Under the pieces are notes generated by a model. The model was not told the origin of the DNA. It saw only the letters and a program-made list of their open reading frames with translations, and searched no databases. Below, piece after piece: positions 31,696 to 43,379 of a stretch of 64,000 nucleotides of DNA (position 1 is the stretch's first letter; the number at the start of each line of letters is the position of its first letter). The stretch is from Azolla caroliniana (Eukaryota > Polypodiophyta). The stretch covers positions 12,896,001-12,960,000 of the forward strand of contig JBHGNT010000013.1 of NCBI GenBank assembly GCA_043228905.1, read 5' to 3'. Position numbers and translations under genes: made by a program.

Positions 31696-32359
31696 TGACG
31701 GGAACTACAAGGCTCCTTATACGCACCGCTCGGCCACAACCGAGCTTAGAATCATACACAGAAAATGGGAAATAAAACGCACGACACAAACAAGAGAAGA
31801 GTACACAGGATGTTTATGTGGAAAACCCAAACTAGGGAAAAAACCACGGCAGCCCACAGGCTGCAAACTATCACTATGCTAGAATGTTCAACGTTGAGTT
31901 CACGGAGGCAACGACCTCGTGCTCACGATCTTCTCCACAAGCGGCGGTTACAACAGAGGCAGCGACCTCTTCCTCTCACTCTGTCTGTCTTTGTACACAA
32001 TTACGCGCTCTAATCTCGCGCAGACAAGAATAACAACAATAGTAACTATAAGTTTGCCCTAAGTCATATTTATACTAATATGACTTTTCGGCTATTTACA
32101 AATATAGCCTCCATGGACTCTCAAAAACATATTTACGAATATGTCTCTTCATCCGGTGAGAATTCCTCACTGGGTCTGCACCATCCGGCTCTCCGTAGCC
32201 GGGTACTCCTCATCCGGTTCTCACCGGGCCTGCACCATCCGGCTCTCCGTAGCCGGGTACTCCTCTTTCAGTTTAGGCCTCGGCCTGTCGGCCTCAGCCG
32301 AGATTGTTCGTCGGCACTGTTCTTCTCTCTTCCCATCCGGAGGGACCTATCTCCCAACA
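31696..32359 (-). mobile_element. solo LTR of the Copia-D family
   Basis: 664 bp, minus orientation: TGTTGGGAGATAGGTCCC to GTTCCCGTCA. ACTTA is present on both sides (31691-31695, 32360-32364), a clean 5-bp target duplication. No internal copia sequence remains, so it arose by LTR-LTR recombination. It lies in the 3' end of Gypsy-C. It holds two 54-bp units of the LTR minisatellite. Confidence 0.93.
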
Positions 32360-32411
32360 ACTTATCCCTCTCTGGTGCATGCCGGAGGATGCAAAGTTTG
32401 GTGGGAGGCGA

Positions 32412-33148
32412 TGTCATGGAGAAAACCGGCCTTAGGTGGAATCATGGGATTCGGCACGTGGAACGGCACTTATGCGTGTGCACTCAACCCCACACATTGT
32501 ACATAACTAGGAATAGGCTGGGGTGATGTGTATGTCATAGGGAGAATATATTAATAGGCTAGTAAATCGAAGTGGATCTCTGTCCGAAGGGACAAAGAAT
32601 AAAGGTGGTGTGACCGGGATGTAACGGTCCCTCCCCGGCGGCCTATAAAAGGGAAGGGGAGAAGACTGAAAGAGGTGTTTTTGGCAGGGGCGAGGTGTTG
32701 TCGGACTGGGAACCGAGCTCTCTCCTCCACTATCGTTGTTATCTGTAGGGTTTCTGAGTTGGTTGCCTTTACTTCGCGGAAGCCCGTGTGCTTTTCGGAA
32801 AAGGCTCTACTGTGTGTGTGCGGGCGCGTGATTGTCTGGGTTGGGTCTGTTGCTAGCTATCCGGTTGTAATCTTGCAAACACTGTAACCTTTACTATTAT
32901 AGGAATTGAATCTCTTGTTTCCCCCTCTCTCTGTGTTTCTGTGAGTCTCTCTTTTACACGAGTGTGCATCTTGCTCAGACGCGCAGTAGTGGTTCATTTG
33001 GCCAGCAAGTGTTGTCGGTTGCAAACGGGCCTACCCGGCCCAAAGCTTGCGCTCTTCTCCCGCTCTGCCTTCTTCTCTCTCTTTCTCCTCTGTTCAGCGT
33101 CCCCGCGGTCCCGCCTTATTTCCTACGTAAAAGCGGAACAACACGACA
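32412..33148 (+). repeat. Gypsy-C 3' LTR
   Basis: It follows the tract TTTGGTGGGAGGCGA. It runs TGTCATGGAGAAAACCGG to AACACGACA, 737 bp, TATA box TATAAAAG at 32644-32651. Similar to the Gypsy-A/B/G LTRs at both ends but diverged in the middle. Confidence 0.82.
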
Positions 33149-33268
33149 CCACGTCGACCTACTCCAAGTCATGTACAAAGTTATTAATGTACGCGTCCTC
33201 GTGTAAAGGGGACGGTTCATGCTCTTTATCCCTTAATTCCTCTTTAGGCCGGTTTTCTCCACGACACC
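33149..33268 (-). mobile_element. inverted piece of a gypsy LTR
   Basis: The minus strand starts TGTCGTGGAGAAAACCGG at 33268 and resembles the first 120 bp of the Gypsy-C LTR. It is cut by the Gypsy-C 3' LTR, so Gypsy-C appears to have inserted into the LTR of an older, opposite element. That older element lies in Copia-H. Confidence 0.6.
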
Positions 33269-34752
33269 GGTTTCAGCTTGTACACCCACTTGTTTCGGAG
33301 CGCTCTCTTTCCTTTCGGCATCTCCATCAATTCATATGTGTGGTTCTCATGTAGGGAATCCATCTCATCCTACATGGCAATTAACCACTTGTGGTTGTGG
33401 AAGCTTTCTAGCTCCCCGTCGTCGGCTAGTAAAACATGCTCTGCATCTGGAAATCTCTAGGAGGGCTTCTCTCTCTTAGAGGGTATCTACGTCCTTGATT
33501 TTCGGCCACCAGTTCTTCAGTTAGTTCTTAATCTAAATCTGATTCAAGGTCATGTCCGGTTCCGGCATCCGATCCTTCTTCAGTTGGTTCGGTTCTTTGT
33601 TTGAGTCTGATCGGTTCACTTTGATCTCCAATTCCCAGTTGGCGATGGTCTTGTCTTCCATAAAGACTATGTCCCCACTCCGGATCACTTTCTTTTCAGC
33701 TAGGCTCCACAACCGATAGCTGAACTCATCATCACCGTATCCAAGGAATATACACGGTTGTATTTTTGGGTCTACTTTTCCCCGTTTATCCTTTGCAATG
33801 TGCATATAAGTGAGACAACCAAACACTTTTAGATGCTGGTAAGAAACATCTTTACCGGTCCATTCTCTCTGTGGTGTGTCTCCGTCCAAGGGCACTGAGG
33901 GTGATTTGTTTATCACGTACATCGTCATCGTCAACGCCTTGGCCCAAAACGTCTTGGACAACTTGGCATGTGCGAGCATACTCCAGAGTCTCTCCATTAC
34001 GGTCTGGTTCATTCTCTCGACCAATCCGTTTAGTCTGGTGTCTTCGGCACAATGAACTCAAGTTGGATTCCCTTCGACTGGCAATACTCCTCGAACTGCC
34101 CTCGGTATTTGCCTCCGTTGTCCACTCGAACAACCTTGACCTTCCGACTGGTTTCTCTTTCTACTCTTGCATGGAACTCCTTGAAGACAGACAATATTGG
34201 GTCCTTAGTCTTCAGCGTGGATACCCACAACTTCCGGCTATGGTCATCTATGAACGTCACAAAATACTGCGATCTGGCATGTGACTTCATGTCCATCGAG
34301 CATACGTCGGTATGCATGAACTCAAGCGGTGACTTCCGTCTCATCGTTGGTCTTGACCGAAAAGAGGTTCGGTTCTACTTACCAGCCAAACAATCAGTGC
34401 ACTTCTCAAGTTGCACATTCTTTACCTCCGAAATGAGGTTGTCATCAGCCAATCTTCTCATCCCTTTCTGTCTCATGTGGCATAGCCTCTTGTGCCATGA
34501 CTCACCGGTAGTGTTGGATCCATGTTCACTTCCTCCCGGAATATCCGGGCATGCATCAGATACAATGTGTTGATCTTCCGAGCTCAGGCCATGATCAGGC
34601 TTCCTCTACAAAACTTCATTGTGTCATTCCGGATGCTATCGGTGTAGACTTCATCATCTAGCTGACTGGTTGATATCGGGTTCAGTCGAACCTCCGAAAC
34701 GTATCAGACATCTTTCAACAGCAGTTTACACCCGGTTGACGTTGCCAGCCAC
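33269..34752 (-). pseudogene. Copia-H pol fragment (protease end to start of RT)
   Basis: Minus strand. It begins in the region after protease (GCKLLLKDV), then the GAG-pre-integrase (CTDCLAGK), and an integrase core with HTDVCSMD, RVDNGGKYRGQ and the EFIVPKTP segment. After a frame change come VERMNQTVMERL and FLGYGDDEFSYRLW. It ends at the RT start (KWVYKLKPG), where the inverted gypsy LTR begins. It is a close relative of Copia-D, with stops near 34600 and 33530. The gag end is lost where Gypsy-E begins. Confidence 0.82.
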
Positions 34753-35193
34753 TGTTGTCCGCCGGAATAGTAACCGACGAACAAAAGCGTAGGAATAAGA
34801 AATTATATAAGAGCATAACGCATGTAACGGTTCACGCAGGAAGCGTGAACGGCTAATTAGACCCTGCATATATAAAGGGCAGAAAACCTCTGATGGAGGT
34901 GCGTGTAATTTTGGGGAATGTAAAGAAACGCCTGATAATAGAATTCTATCTTCTCTGATTTTCTGTGTATAGCTACGGCTAGTTCAGTGTGGGTGTCTTG
35001 AATACTTAAGCGTTGTAGTACGTAAGTGTAACCCTTAATAAGGATTCGGTTGTAGCAGTCTTCCCTTATACGCTGATAGGTTACAAGGGTTCTTCCCTTA
35101 CGCATTACGCTTAAACACCTGTTCGTTGTTCCACACCCACTTTGAGGTCTAGGTCCAAGGACTGACCGCGAACCGTGTTCCTAAACGGCAACA
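34753..35193 (+). repeat. Gypsy-E 5' LTR (right end uncertain)
   Basis: The left end TGTTGTCCGCCGG is set by the break in Copia-H sequence. A TATA box (TATATAAAGGG) lies at about 34868-34878. With no 3' partner, the right end is guessed at GGCAACA, just before TGGCATGC, which could be the primer site. Confidence 0.5.
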
Positions 35194-35196
35194 CTT

Positions 35197-36424
35197 TTGG
35201 CATGCTTGGTGATCTATGTTTCCTCACAGACGAGCAACAACGAATGGATGTTTAGCCGCAGACGACCCAGAGAACCAACACGACAAGACCGGCCAATAAC
35301 AAGGTCCGTCACACGCCAGGCAGAAGAACGCGCACGGCAAAGGCCGCACCTCAGCAACCTCAGTACTACCTGCCGTGAGTGCAAAGGGGATTCTTCGCTC
35401 CCCAAATACCTCGACGAGACGCGGGGACCACGTTCACCACAGCCACCCTGTGGTCTTTCCCGATCCACCGTAGCTCCCACTATGGCCTTTGCCTACCCCC
35501 GCTTTAACGACGAAACTGATTCCGCAACGCATATTCGCATGTTCCTGAATGTTTGGAATGCAAACCACATGGTGCAGAATCTCTCCGAGACGGTGGCACA
35601 CCAGTCGAAAATGACGGAGTTCGGATTAACACTAGATGGGTGTGCGGCGTTTTGGCATTCACAGATGGATTTACCAGCCATAACAACCTTCAATCAGCTG
35701 TAGTCCGCTTTCTTGCGATTCTTCCATCGGAGGGTTCCACAACACAAGATTCTCGGGCAGTTTTTTACAATTAAGCAACTACCGACCGAGACGATAGCGG
35801 ACTTCAGCTTACGTTTCCAAAATTTACGACGGAAACTAAAACGAAGCCCCGCGGAGGAAGAGGCTTGGGAAACATTTCTGGCAGCTTTACGCCGGCCCAT
35901 CTGGGCAACGCTCAACAACAATAGCGTGAAAGGGGAAACGTTGGATATGGTAATTGAACGAGCGTTACAGGTCGAGTTGGATGACGAGGAGGAAAGGTTT
36001 TCTATGTCCTCCTTACGACAAGTGTTACCTCGGGATGAGGAACGCCAATTTCGTCAAGCAATCCAGTGCACGATTTGCTTGAACTCGGGGCATTCCGTAT
36101 TGGAGTGCAATATGCGAATCCACTGCCCAATCTGCCACTCAAAGGCTCACACAGTCGACCAATGCGAGTACAATATGTTAAACAGAGCCACTCCCGCAGT
36201 CCACAGCATGGACACACAACGTCAACCGCACCGGGCTGAACAAAGGAGGCAAGAAGACCGACCCCGGTATAAGGATCGCAACCCGCGGGAGGACCGGTAC
36301 AACCAGAATCGCTGGAATCACAACGATTCCGAGGAGGACGACCCAGAGGACGAGGATTATCGTGGACATCTGAGTTACGCCAAAGGGGGTCGGCGCTACG
36401 AGAATCAACTACCAACAAACAAAC
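35197..36424 (+). pseudogene. Gypsy-E gag, 5' piece
   Basis: The frame from 35197 is probably only real from about MAFAYPRFNDETD (35482). The capsid part follows (HIRMFLNVWNAN, CAAFWHSQM), with a TAG at 35701-35703, then FHRRVPQHKILGQFF and ETIADFSLRFQNLRRKL. A Cys/His cluster lies at about 36067-36177 (CTICLNSGHSVLEC, CPICHSKAHTVDQC), that is, two CCHC knuckles. A basic Arg-rich tail leads to the Copia-D insertion at 36425. Confidence 0.82.
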
Positions 36425-37088
36425 TGTTGGGAGATAGGTCCCTCCGGATGGGAAGGGAGAAGAACAGTGCCGATGAACAAACTCGGCCGAGGCCGATAGG
36501 CTCGACCCGGTGAGAACCGGATGAGGAGTACCCGGCTACGGAGGACCGGATGGTGCAGACCTGGTGAGAACCGGATGAGGAGTACTCGGCTACGAAGAGC
36601 CGGATGGTGAAGACCCGGTGAGGAGTGCTCTCCGGATGAAGAGAAATATTCGTAAATATGTCTCTGAGAGTCCATCGTGGCTATATTTGTAAATAGCCGA
36701 AAAGTCATATTAGTATAAATATGACTTAGGGCAAACCTTTTTGAGAGTTGTTGTCATTCTTGTTGGTGCAAGGAGAGAGAGAGCGCGTAATTGTGTATAG
36801 AGAGAGAGAGAGAGAAAGAGGTCGTTGCCTCTGTTGTAACCGCCGCCTGTGGCGAGGATCGTGAGCACGAGGTCGTTGCCTCCATGAACTCACTGTTGTA
36901 CATTCTAACATAGTGATAGTTTGCAGCCTGTGGGCTGCCGTGGTTTTTTCCCTTAGTTTGGGTTTTCCACGTAAACATCCTACGTACTCGTCTCTTCTTC
37001 GTGTCGTTCAGTATTTCCCGTTTTCTGTGTATGATTCTAAGCTCGGTTGTGGACGAGCGTTGCGTATAGGGAGCGTGCAGTTCCGTCA
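36425..37088 (+). repeat. Copia-D 5' LTR
   Basis: TGTTGGGAGATAGG to GTTCCGTCA. TATA motif TATAAATATG starts at 36714. A GA dinucleotide run lies at about 36774-36818. It has two 54-bp minisatellite units. Confidence 0.95.
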
Positions 37089-37090
37089 AG

Positions 37091-37102
37091 TGGTATCAGA
37101 GC
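37091..37102 (+). other. Copia-D primer-binding site
   Basis: TGGTATCAGAGC, exact initiator tRNA-Met type, two bases after the LTR. Confidence 0.95.
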
Positions 37103-37117
37103 AAAACGACACAAAAA

Positions 37118-38791
37118 ATGGACAAATCGTTTGGCGGCATGTTCAAGCTCACCGGCTCCAACTATTTAGTGTGGAAGTCAAAGATGAGGAACATGCTCGT
37201 GGTTAAAGATCTTTGGTTACCGGTTCAGTTCGGGGACAAGAGACCGGACAAGATCGACACTACAATATGGGAGGTGATGCACATGAAGACAACGGCGTAC
37301 ATACGGTGCTTCATCGACATGAGCCTATACAACAACTTCAATGAAGAGAGCAAGGCTCATGAGATCTGGGAGAGGATGGGCATTATGTTTCAAAACAAAA
37401 ATGTTGTTAATCAGGTTTCGGTATTCCGGAAGCTAGTAAGACTCTGGTACCAAGATGGCTCCAACATGGCGGAGCACATGAATGCCTTCCAGGGGCTGAT
37501 CCACCAGGCAACTTCATTGTAAGTACCTCTCGCCGATGAGGTACTAGCGCTACTCCTGCTCGGTTCCCTCCCGGATAGCTGGGAGACGTTGGTTGTCACT
37601 TTGGGCAACGCCGGGCCGGAAGGAAAACGGTTATCCCTAGCAAGAGTAAAGTTGAGCTTGCTAGATGAGGAGGCACGTCGGAAAGATAAAGATATGAGCT
37701 CCGACTCCAAAGCGCTCCTTACCGAATCGGAACGCGGAAGACATAGAAACCGTAGTGCCCAGAACCGGGACAAGTCGGGGACACGGTCAAAGTCAAGGGG
37801 AAGGCCTACTTGCTTCTATTGTGGCAAGTCGGGACACTTCCAAAAGAACTGTCGGCATTTCCGAAAAGACAAGGAAACCGACAGTACCGATTCGAAGCGG
37901 ACCCCGGACCGGAACGGTAAAGACCGGAGGGGGCCGGACCGGAAGGGAACAACGACAATCGCGGCAAGTGAAGAAGAGTTGATGCTCATCACCGAGGAGA
38001 GTGAGATAAACATTGCCGGTGACGAGATGACCTGGGTGGTAGACTCCGAAGCGTCGTTCCACCTTACCCCGGACCGGAAATGCTTCTCATTCTACACAGC
38101 CGGTGATCACGGCTATGTCCGGATGGGGAATGAAGGTACATGCCGAATTGTCGGCATAGGAGACGTGTGGCTGACAACACCAACCGGATGCAAGTTGCTG
38201 CTGAAGGATGTCCGACACGTTCCGGAGGTTCGTTTGAACCTGATATTAGCCGGTCGGCTAGATGATGAAGGCTACACGGGTAGCATCCGGAACGGTGTCA
38301 TGAAGTTCAGCAAAGGGAGCCTGATTGTGGCTCGGGCCCGGAAGGTCAACACACTGTACCTGATGAATGCCCGGTTATGTCCGGAAGAAGTGAACGTGGC
38401 ATCCGATACTGCTAGTGAGTTGTGGCACAAGAGGCTGTGTCATATGAGCGAGAAGGGGATGAAGAGGCTTGCAAACGACAACCTCATTCCAATGAAGAAC
38501 GTGCACTTGGAGAAGTGCACTGATTGTCTGGCCGGTAAGCAAAACCGAACCTCCTTCCGACCAAGGCCACCGATGAGACGTAATGCATCACTGGAGATGG
38601 TGCATACGGATGTGTGTCAAGTAGACACGAAGTCACATGCCGGAGCGCAGTACTTCGTGACATTCATAGATGACCACAGCCGGAAGCTGTGGGCCACACC
38701 GTTGAAGACGAAGGATCAGGTGCTATCCGTCTTCAAAGAGCTCCATGCAAGAGTGGAAAGAGAAACCGGCCGGAAGCTGAAGGCGGTTTGA
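37118..38791 (+). pseudogene. Copia-D gag, protease and integrase N-part
   Basis: Gag starts MDKSFGGMFKLTGSNYLVWK. TAA lies at 37520-37522. The knuckle CFYCGKSGHFQKNC is intact (about 37810-37851). The protease site is DSEA, where DSGA is expected, which would kill it. The GAG-pre-integrase carries HKRLCHMSEKG and CTDCLAGK. Integrase begins HTDVCQVDTKSHAGAQYF. The segment ends at TGA 38789-38791 (CGA expected). Confidence 0.9.
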
Positions 38792-40447
38792 GCAGATAAC
38801 GGAGGAGAATACCGGGGGCAGTTCGAGGAGTACTGCCGCTCGAAGGGAATCCGGCTCGAATTTACCGTGCCGAAGACGCCGGAACTAAACGGGCTGGCCG
38901 AGAGGATGAACCGGACCATAATGGAGAGGGTCTAGAGTATGCTGGCGCATGCAAAATTACCCAAGAAGTTTTGGGCTGAGGCACGGTCGACGGCGACATA
39001 TGTGATAAACAGATCACCCTTAGTACCCTTGGACGGAGACACGCCACAGAGAGTCTCGACCGGTAAGGAAGTGTCCTACCGGCATCTGAAGGTATTCGGG
39101 TGTCTCGTGTACGTGCATGTAGCTAAGGACCAGAGAGGAAAGCTAGATCCAAAGACCCGGCCATGCATATTCCTCGGTTACGGTGACGATGAGTTCGGCT
39201 ACCGAGTGTGGGACCTGGTCGACAAGAAGGTATTCCGGAGTTGAGATATTATCTTCATGGAGGACAAGACGCTCGCCGACTGGGAGTCGGAGAAGAAGAT
39301 GATGAACTCCGAGTCGACCGGTAAGGATCGACTCCACAATGAACAAACCCAACCGATAAGAGACTGGTTAGCACTCGAGGAGCCAGCCGGTTACGGTCAG
39401 GATATCGAACCGGTAGAAGAAGAAGTAGAGGAAGCTGAAACCGGAACCGGCCAAGACCCCGAATCAGATTCGGATGAAGAGAAAATAGAGGAGCCGGTTA
39501 CCGAAGCCTAGAGACGGAGATATCCTCTAAGAGAGAGAAGGGCCCCCCGGAGATTTCCGGATGCAGAACATGTGCTGCTAACCAATGAGGGGGAGCCAGA
39601 AAGCTTCGAAGAAGCGAAGGATGACACCCACAGCCGCAAATGGTTAAGTGCCATGCAGGATGAGATGGATTCCCTGCATGAGAACCATACGTACGAATTG
39701 GTGGAGTTGCCTAAAGGAAAGCGGGCACTCCGAAACAAGTGGGTGTATAAGTTGAAACCGGGAGATGCCGGCAACCCCCCGAGATACAAAGCCAGGATCG
39801 TGGTGAAGGGGTTTCAGCAGAAGAAGGGCGTGGACTTCGACGAGATATTTGCCCCGGTAGTAAAGATGACCTCCATCCGGATGGTGCTAAGTATAGCGGC
39901 AAGCATGGACCTCGAGGTAGAGAAGCTAGACGTGAAGACGACATTCCTTCACGGTGACCTCGAAGAGGAGATCTACATGCAGCAACCGGAAGGATTCATG
40001 GAGAAAGGGAAGGAGCACTTGGTTTGCCGGTTGAGGAAGAGCCTGTACAGACTGAAGCAGGCTCCCCGACAATGGTACCGAAAGTTTGACTCCTTCATGA
40101 CCGATCAAGGGTACCACAAGACGCAAGTCGATCATTGCGTGTTTGTGAAGAAGTTCGAAGGAGGCGACTTCCTGATACTCCTTCTGTACATGGACGACAT
40201 GTTGATCGTCGGACGGGACCAAGTCAAAATACGGATGCTGAAGAAGGCCCTCAACCGGACCTTCTCAACGAAAGACTTGGGTCCGGTAAGACAGATGTTG
40301 GGGATGCATATTATCCGGAACCGGTCAGCGAAGCAATTATGGCTGTCACAAGAGAAGTATGTGACAAAGGTGCTTCACCAGTTCAACATGTCAGATGCGA
40401 AACCGGTCGGATCGACACTTCCGGCAAAACTGCAGGTTATCCGGTAA
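38792..40447 (+). pseudogene. Copia-D integrase C-part and reverse transcriptase
   Basis: Same frame as above. Integrase continues ([31 protein letters not shown]). A TAG replaces Trp at about 38933. FLGYGDDEFGYRVW follows. TGA at 39242-39244 and TAG at 39509-39511 interrupt an acidic linker. RT runs from KWVYKLKPG through the active-site box YMDDM (both Asp present) to GMHIIRN. A frameshift near 40445 ends the frame. Confidence 0.9.
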
Positions 40448-41165
40448 GCAAAGCCCGAAGACGAAAGCAGAGAAGGCGGATATGATGAAGATTCCATATG
40501 CTTCTGCCGTCGGGAGCTTAATGTACGCAATGGTTTGTACCCGACCGAATATAGGATACGCAGTCGGAGTGGTGAGCCGGTTTATGAGCAATCCCGGCAA
40601 GGAGCACTGGAACGCGGTCAAATGGATACTCCGGTATTTGAAGGGCACTTCAAATATGTGTCTCCAATTCGGCTCCGGAAAACCTCAACTTGACGGTTTC
40701 ACCGATTCGGACATGTTGGCTGATGTGGAGACCAGCCGGTCTACATCCGGGTATGTAATGACATATGCAGGGGGAGCTGTTTCGTGGCAGTTGAGGCTGC
40801 AGAAGATGGTTGCATTGTCAACCACAGAGGCGGAGTACATGGCGGCTGTGGAAGCCGGCAAGGAAATATTATGGATGAAGGACTTCATTGGAGAGCTCGG
40901 TATCCGGAAAGATGAATACCGACTCTATTGCGACAGTCAAAGTGCCATCCATCTTACTAAGAATGCGGCCTACCATTCCCAGGAGAAGCATATCCAGCGA
41001 AGGTATCACTCGATCCGGGAAAGAGTAGATGACCAAGAGTTCGCGCTGATGAAGATCCACACAGCCGAGAACGGGTCAGATATGCTGACCAAAGTGCTGA
41101 TACCCGACAAGCTGGATGCATGTCGGAAGAGAATCGGACTGGTAAGACACCCCATGTCGGAGTGA
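40395..41165 (+). pseudogene. Copia-D RNase H
   Basis: In the frame after the shift: MMKIPYASAVGSLMYAM, GFTDSDMLADVETSRSTSGY, TTEAEYMAAVEAGKE, CDSQSAIHLTKNAAYH. It ends RLVRHP-like (GLVRHPMSE) just before the purine tract. This domain looks intact on its own, but no upstream frame reaches it. Confidence 0.88.
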
Positions 41166-41175
41166 AGGGGAAGTT

Positions 41176-42070
41176 TGTTGGGAGACAGGTTCCTCCGGAT
41201 GGGAAGGGAGAAGAACAGTGCCGAAACCGGATGAGGAGTACCCGGCTACGGAGAGCCGGATGGTACAGACCCGGTGAGAACCGGATGAGGAGTACCCGGC
41301 TACGGAGAGCCGGATGGTACAGACCCGATGCGAACCGGATGAGGAGTACCCGGCTACGGAGAGCTGGATGGTGCAGACCCGGTGAGAACCGGATGAGGAG
41401 TACCCGCCTACGGAGAGCCGGATGGTACAGACCCGGTGAGAACCGGATGAGGAGTACCCGGCTACGAAGAGCCGGATGGTGCAGACCCGGTGAGAACCGG
41501 ATGAGGAGTCCCCGGCTACGGAGGACTGGATGGTGCAGACCCGGTGAGAACCGGATGAGGAGTACCCGGCTACGGAGAGCTGGATGGTGAAGACCTGGTG
41601 AGGAGTGCTCTCCGGATGAAGAGACATTCGTAAATATGTCTCTGAGAGTCCATCGTGGCTATATTTGTAAATAGCCGAAAAGTCATATTAGTATAAATAT
41701 GACTTAGGGCAAACCTTTTTGAGAGTTGTTGTCATTCTTGTTGGTGCAAGGAGAGAGAGAGCGCGTAATTGTGTATAGAGAGAGAGAGAGAGAGAGAAAG
41801 AGGTTGTTGCCTCTATTGTAACCGCCGCCTGTGGCGAGGATCGTGAGCACGAGGTCGTTGCCTCCGTGAACTCACTGTTGTACATTCTAACATAGTGATA
41901 GTTTGCAGCCTGTGGGCTGCCGTGGTTTTTTCCCTTAGTTTGGGTTTTCCACGTAAACATCCTGCGTACTCGTCTCTTCTTCGTGTCGTTCAGTATTTCC
42001 CGTTTTCTGTGTATGATTCTAAGCTCGGTTGTGGCCGAGCATTGCGTATAGGGAGCGTGCAGTTCCGTCA
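41176..42070 (+). repeat. Copia-D 3' LTR
   Basis: Same ends as the 5' LTR but 231 bp longer because of the minisatellite. About 40 bp found in the 5' LTR after GAACAGTGCCGA are absent here. Confidence 0.95.
41224..41604 (+). repeat. 54-bp minisatellite in the Copia-D 3' LTR
   Basis: Seven head-to-tail units; CCGGATGAGGAG starts at 41227, 41281, 41335, 41389, 41443, 41497 and 41551, a strict 54-bp period. The 5' LTR and the solo LTR have two units each. The period is a multiple of three, so all frames stay open and give an 18-residue repeat, which I take as a by-product. Confidence 0.95.
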
Positions 42071-42533
42071 CAAACGGGGCGGCTTCAATGGCTATCGGGG
42101 TAAGCCACGGCAATATAGGGATCATCGGCGTCACGACGAAAGCTCGGGGGATGAGCGGCACCAGGAACAACGACGGGACCAACAGCAGCCACCGCGTACA
42201 TTCCGACAAACGAGGCCGGACCGCGAAGAGCAAGTAGCACCCGGAGAGCGGCACACACCACCTGGAGCCAAGAAGGGAGAATCAAGCATCCATTGTTTTA
42301 TTTGTCAGCAACCCGGACATTATGCCACGCAATGCCCAACACGCAAGGGAAAGGGACCCGTTGTCAATATGATTACGGCGGAGATGCAACAAGTCACGAC
42401 ACGCCAGCAAACAAAAACAGTGGATTGGGTTGCGCAAGATGAGGTACGCCGACAAGCCCAAGCGTGGGTGGAAAAAACAAACGCGACCAATACGGAACGT
42501 ATGCGGCCGGAGTCCGCGAACACAATGGAGTGA
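42071..42533 (+). pseudogene. Gypsy-E gag, 3' piece
   Basis: Resumes gag after Copia-D (RGGFNGYRGKPRQYRD). The knuckle CFICQQPGHYATQC lies near 42294-42335. It ends at TGA 42531-42533. The fact that the frame can be followed across both junctions confirms the insertion. Confidence 0.82.
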
Positions 42534-43379
42534 ATAGAGAACGAAAGACCGGGTTCAGACCCCATTTGGCAGGTGTTAGCAGGCTGTGAAATAACGTTAA
42601 CCATGGAAAAACTGCTACAGCTAGTTCCACGTTTCCGCCAGACCATGGAAGCACAGGTGGCAAGCATACCCGGGGCGAGTGTCGCCACAAATCTAACAAA
42701 CGTCAGTGATGGACCACCGGTGGTGGATCAACACAACCCGGCTATTACAGCAATATTGCACGGACAGGAAGTTCCTGGATGCGTAATCGACGGCGACTCA
42801 GGCGTCAATGTAATTAGTGCGAAAACTTGCGAGCAGATAGGCATTTCCGAATGGGAGGCGTGTCCATTCTGGCTCCGCATGGCAGATACCCGCTCATTGC
42901 AACCGTTGGGGTTAATTCACAAAATAGGCATCATCGTGGGCAGACACCGCTTCGACATCTCGGCGGTCGTCCTCGCTTTGGACGCCCCAGGAGCGTACCC
43001 AGTGCTTCTAAAGAGACCATGGCTTCGAACAACAAATATCAAGCAGAGCTGGCAACACGAGTGTATTAGTTTCCGGCATGGACGCACCAAGGTTCGCATA
43101 CCTACGGAAGGTAGCACACCACAACCTAAGGGTATAACACCGTTATACGCAGAGGACATAAATATGTTGGCTGGGGTGGAGGAGGCAGAATTGGAGGCGT
43201 ACCTCGACGAACACCCTCGGATTATTCTGTTGTTCGAAATAGATGTCATAGCAACCGAGGCAGAATATGCCACGGCCACTGTTCCCCACGACGAGCCTTA
43301 CGAACCAAACCCAGCATCCATATTGGAACTGAACAGAGCACAGGCAGTATTCGAAAGGGAAATGGAGATTTCACGATGA
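42534..43379 (+). pseudogene. Gypsy-E protease region
   Basis: Same frame as gag after the TGA. The protease core reads VIDGDSGVNVIS, with a later element LALDAPGAYPVLL and WLRTTNIKQ. The usual D-G-G-S/D-S-G motif is DGDSG here. It ends at TGA 43377-43379 (CGA in the second copy). Confidence 0.75.

Larger units (their letters stand above)
36425..42070 (+). mobile_element. Copia-D: full-length Ty1/copia element
   Basis: Two LTRs (664 and 895 bp), Met primer site, gag-pol in one frame, purine tract GTGAAGGGGAAGTT and exact 5-bp target duplication CAAAC (36420-36424, 42071-42075). The interior is nearly complete but has five stops and one frameshift. Protein order gag, PR, IN, RT, RNase H is that of Ty1/copia. 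It cannot move on its own. Confidence 0.95.

Noticed and set aside
41120-41590. ORF encoding an 18-residue Arg-rich repeat protein
   Set aside because: It lies entirely in the Copia-D 3' LTR minisatellite. The 54-bp period is a multiple of three, which keeps frames open without selection.
41224-41604. Regular repeats that might look like a CRISPR array
   Set aside because: Units are head-to-tail with no unique spacers, and the context is a plant LTR.
41895-42075. N-terminal part of an ORF running into Gypsy-E gag
   Set aside because: These codons are Copia-D LTR (U5). The true gag piece starts at the target duplication 42071.
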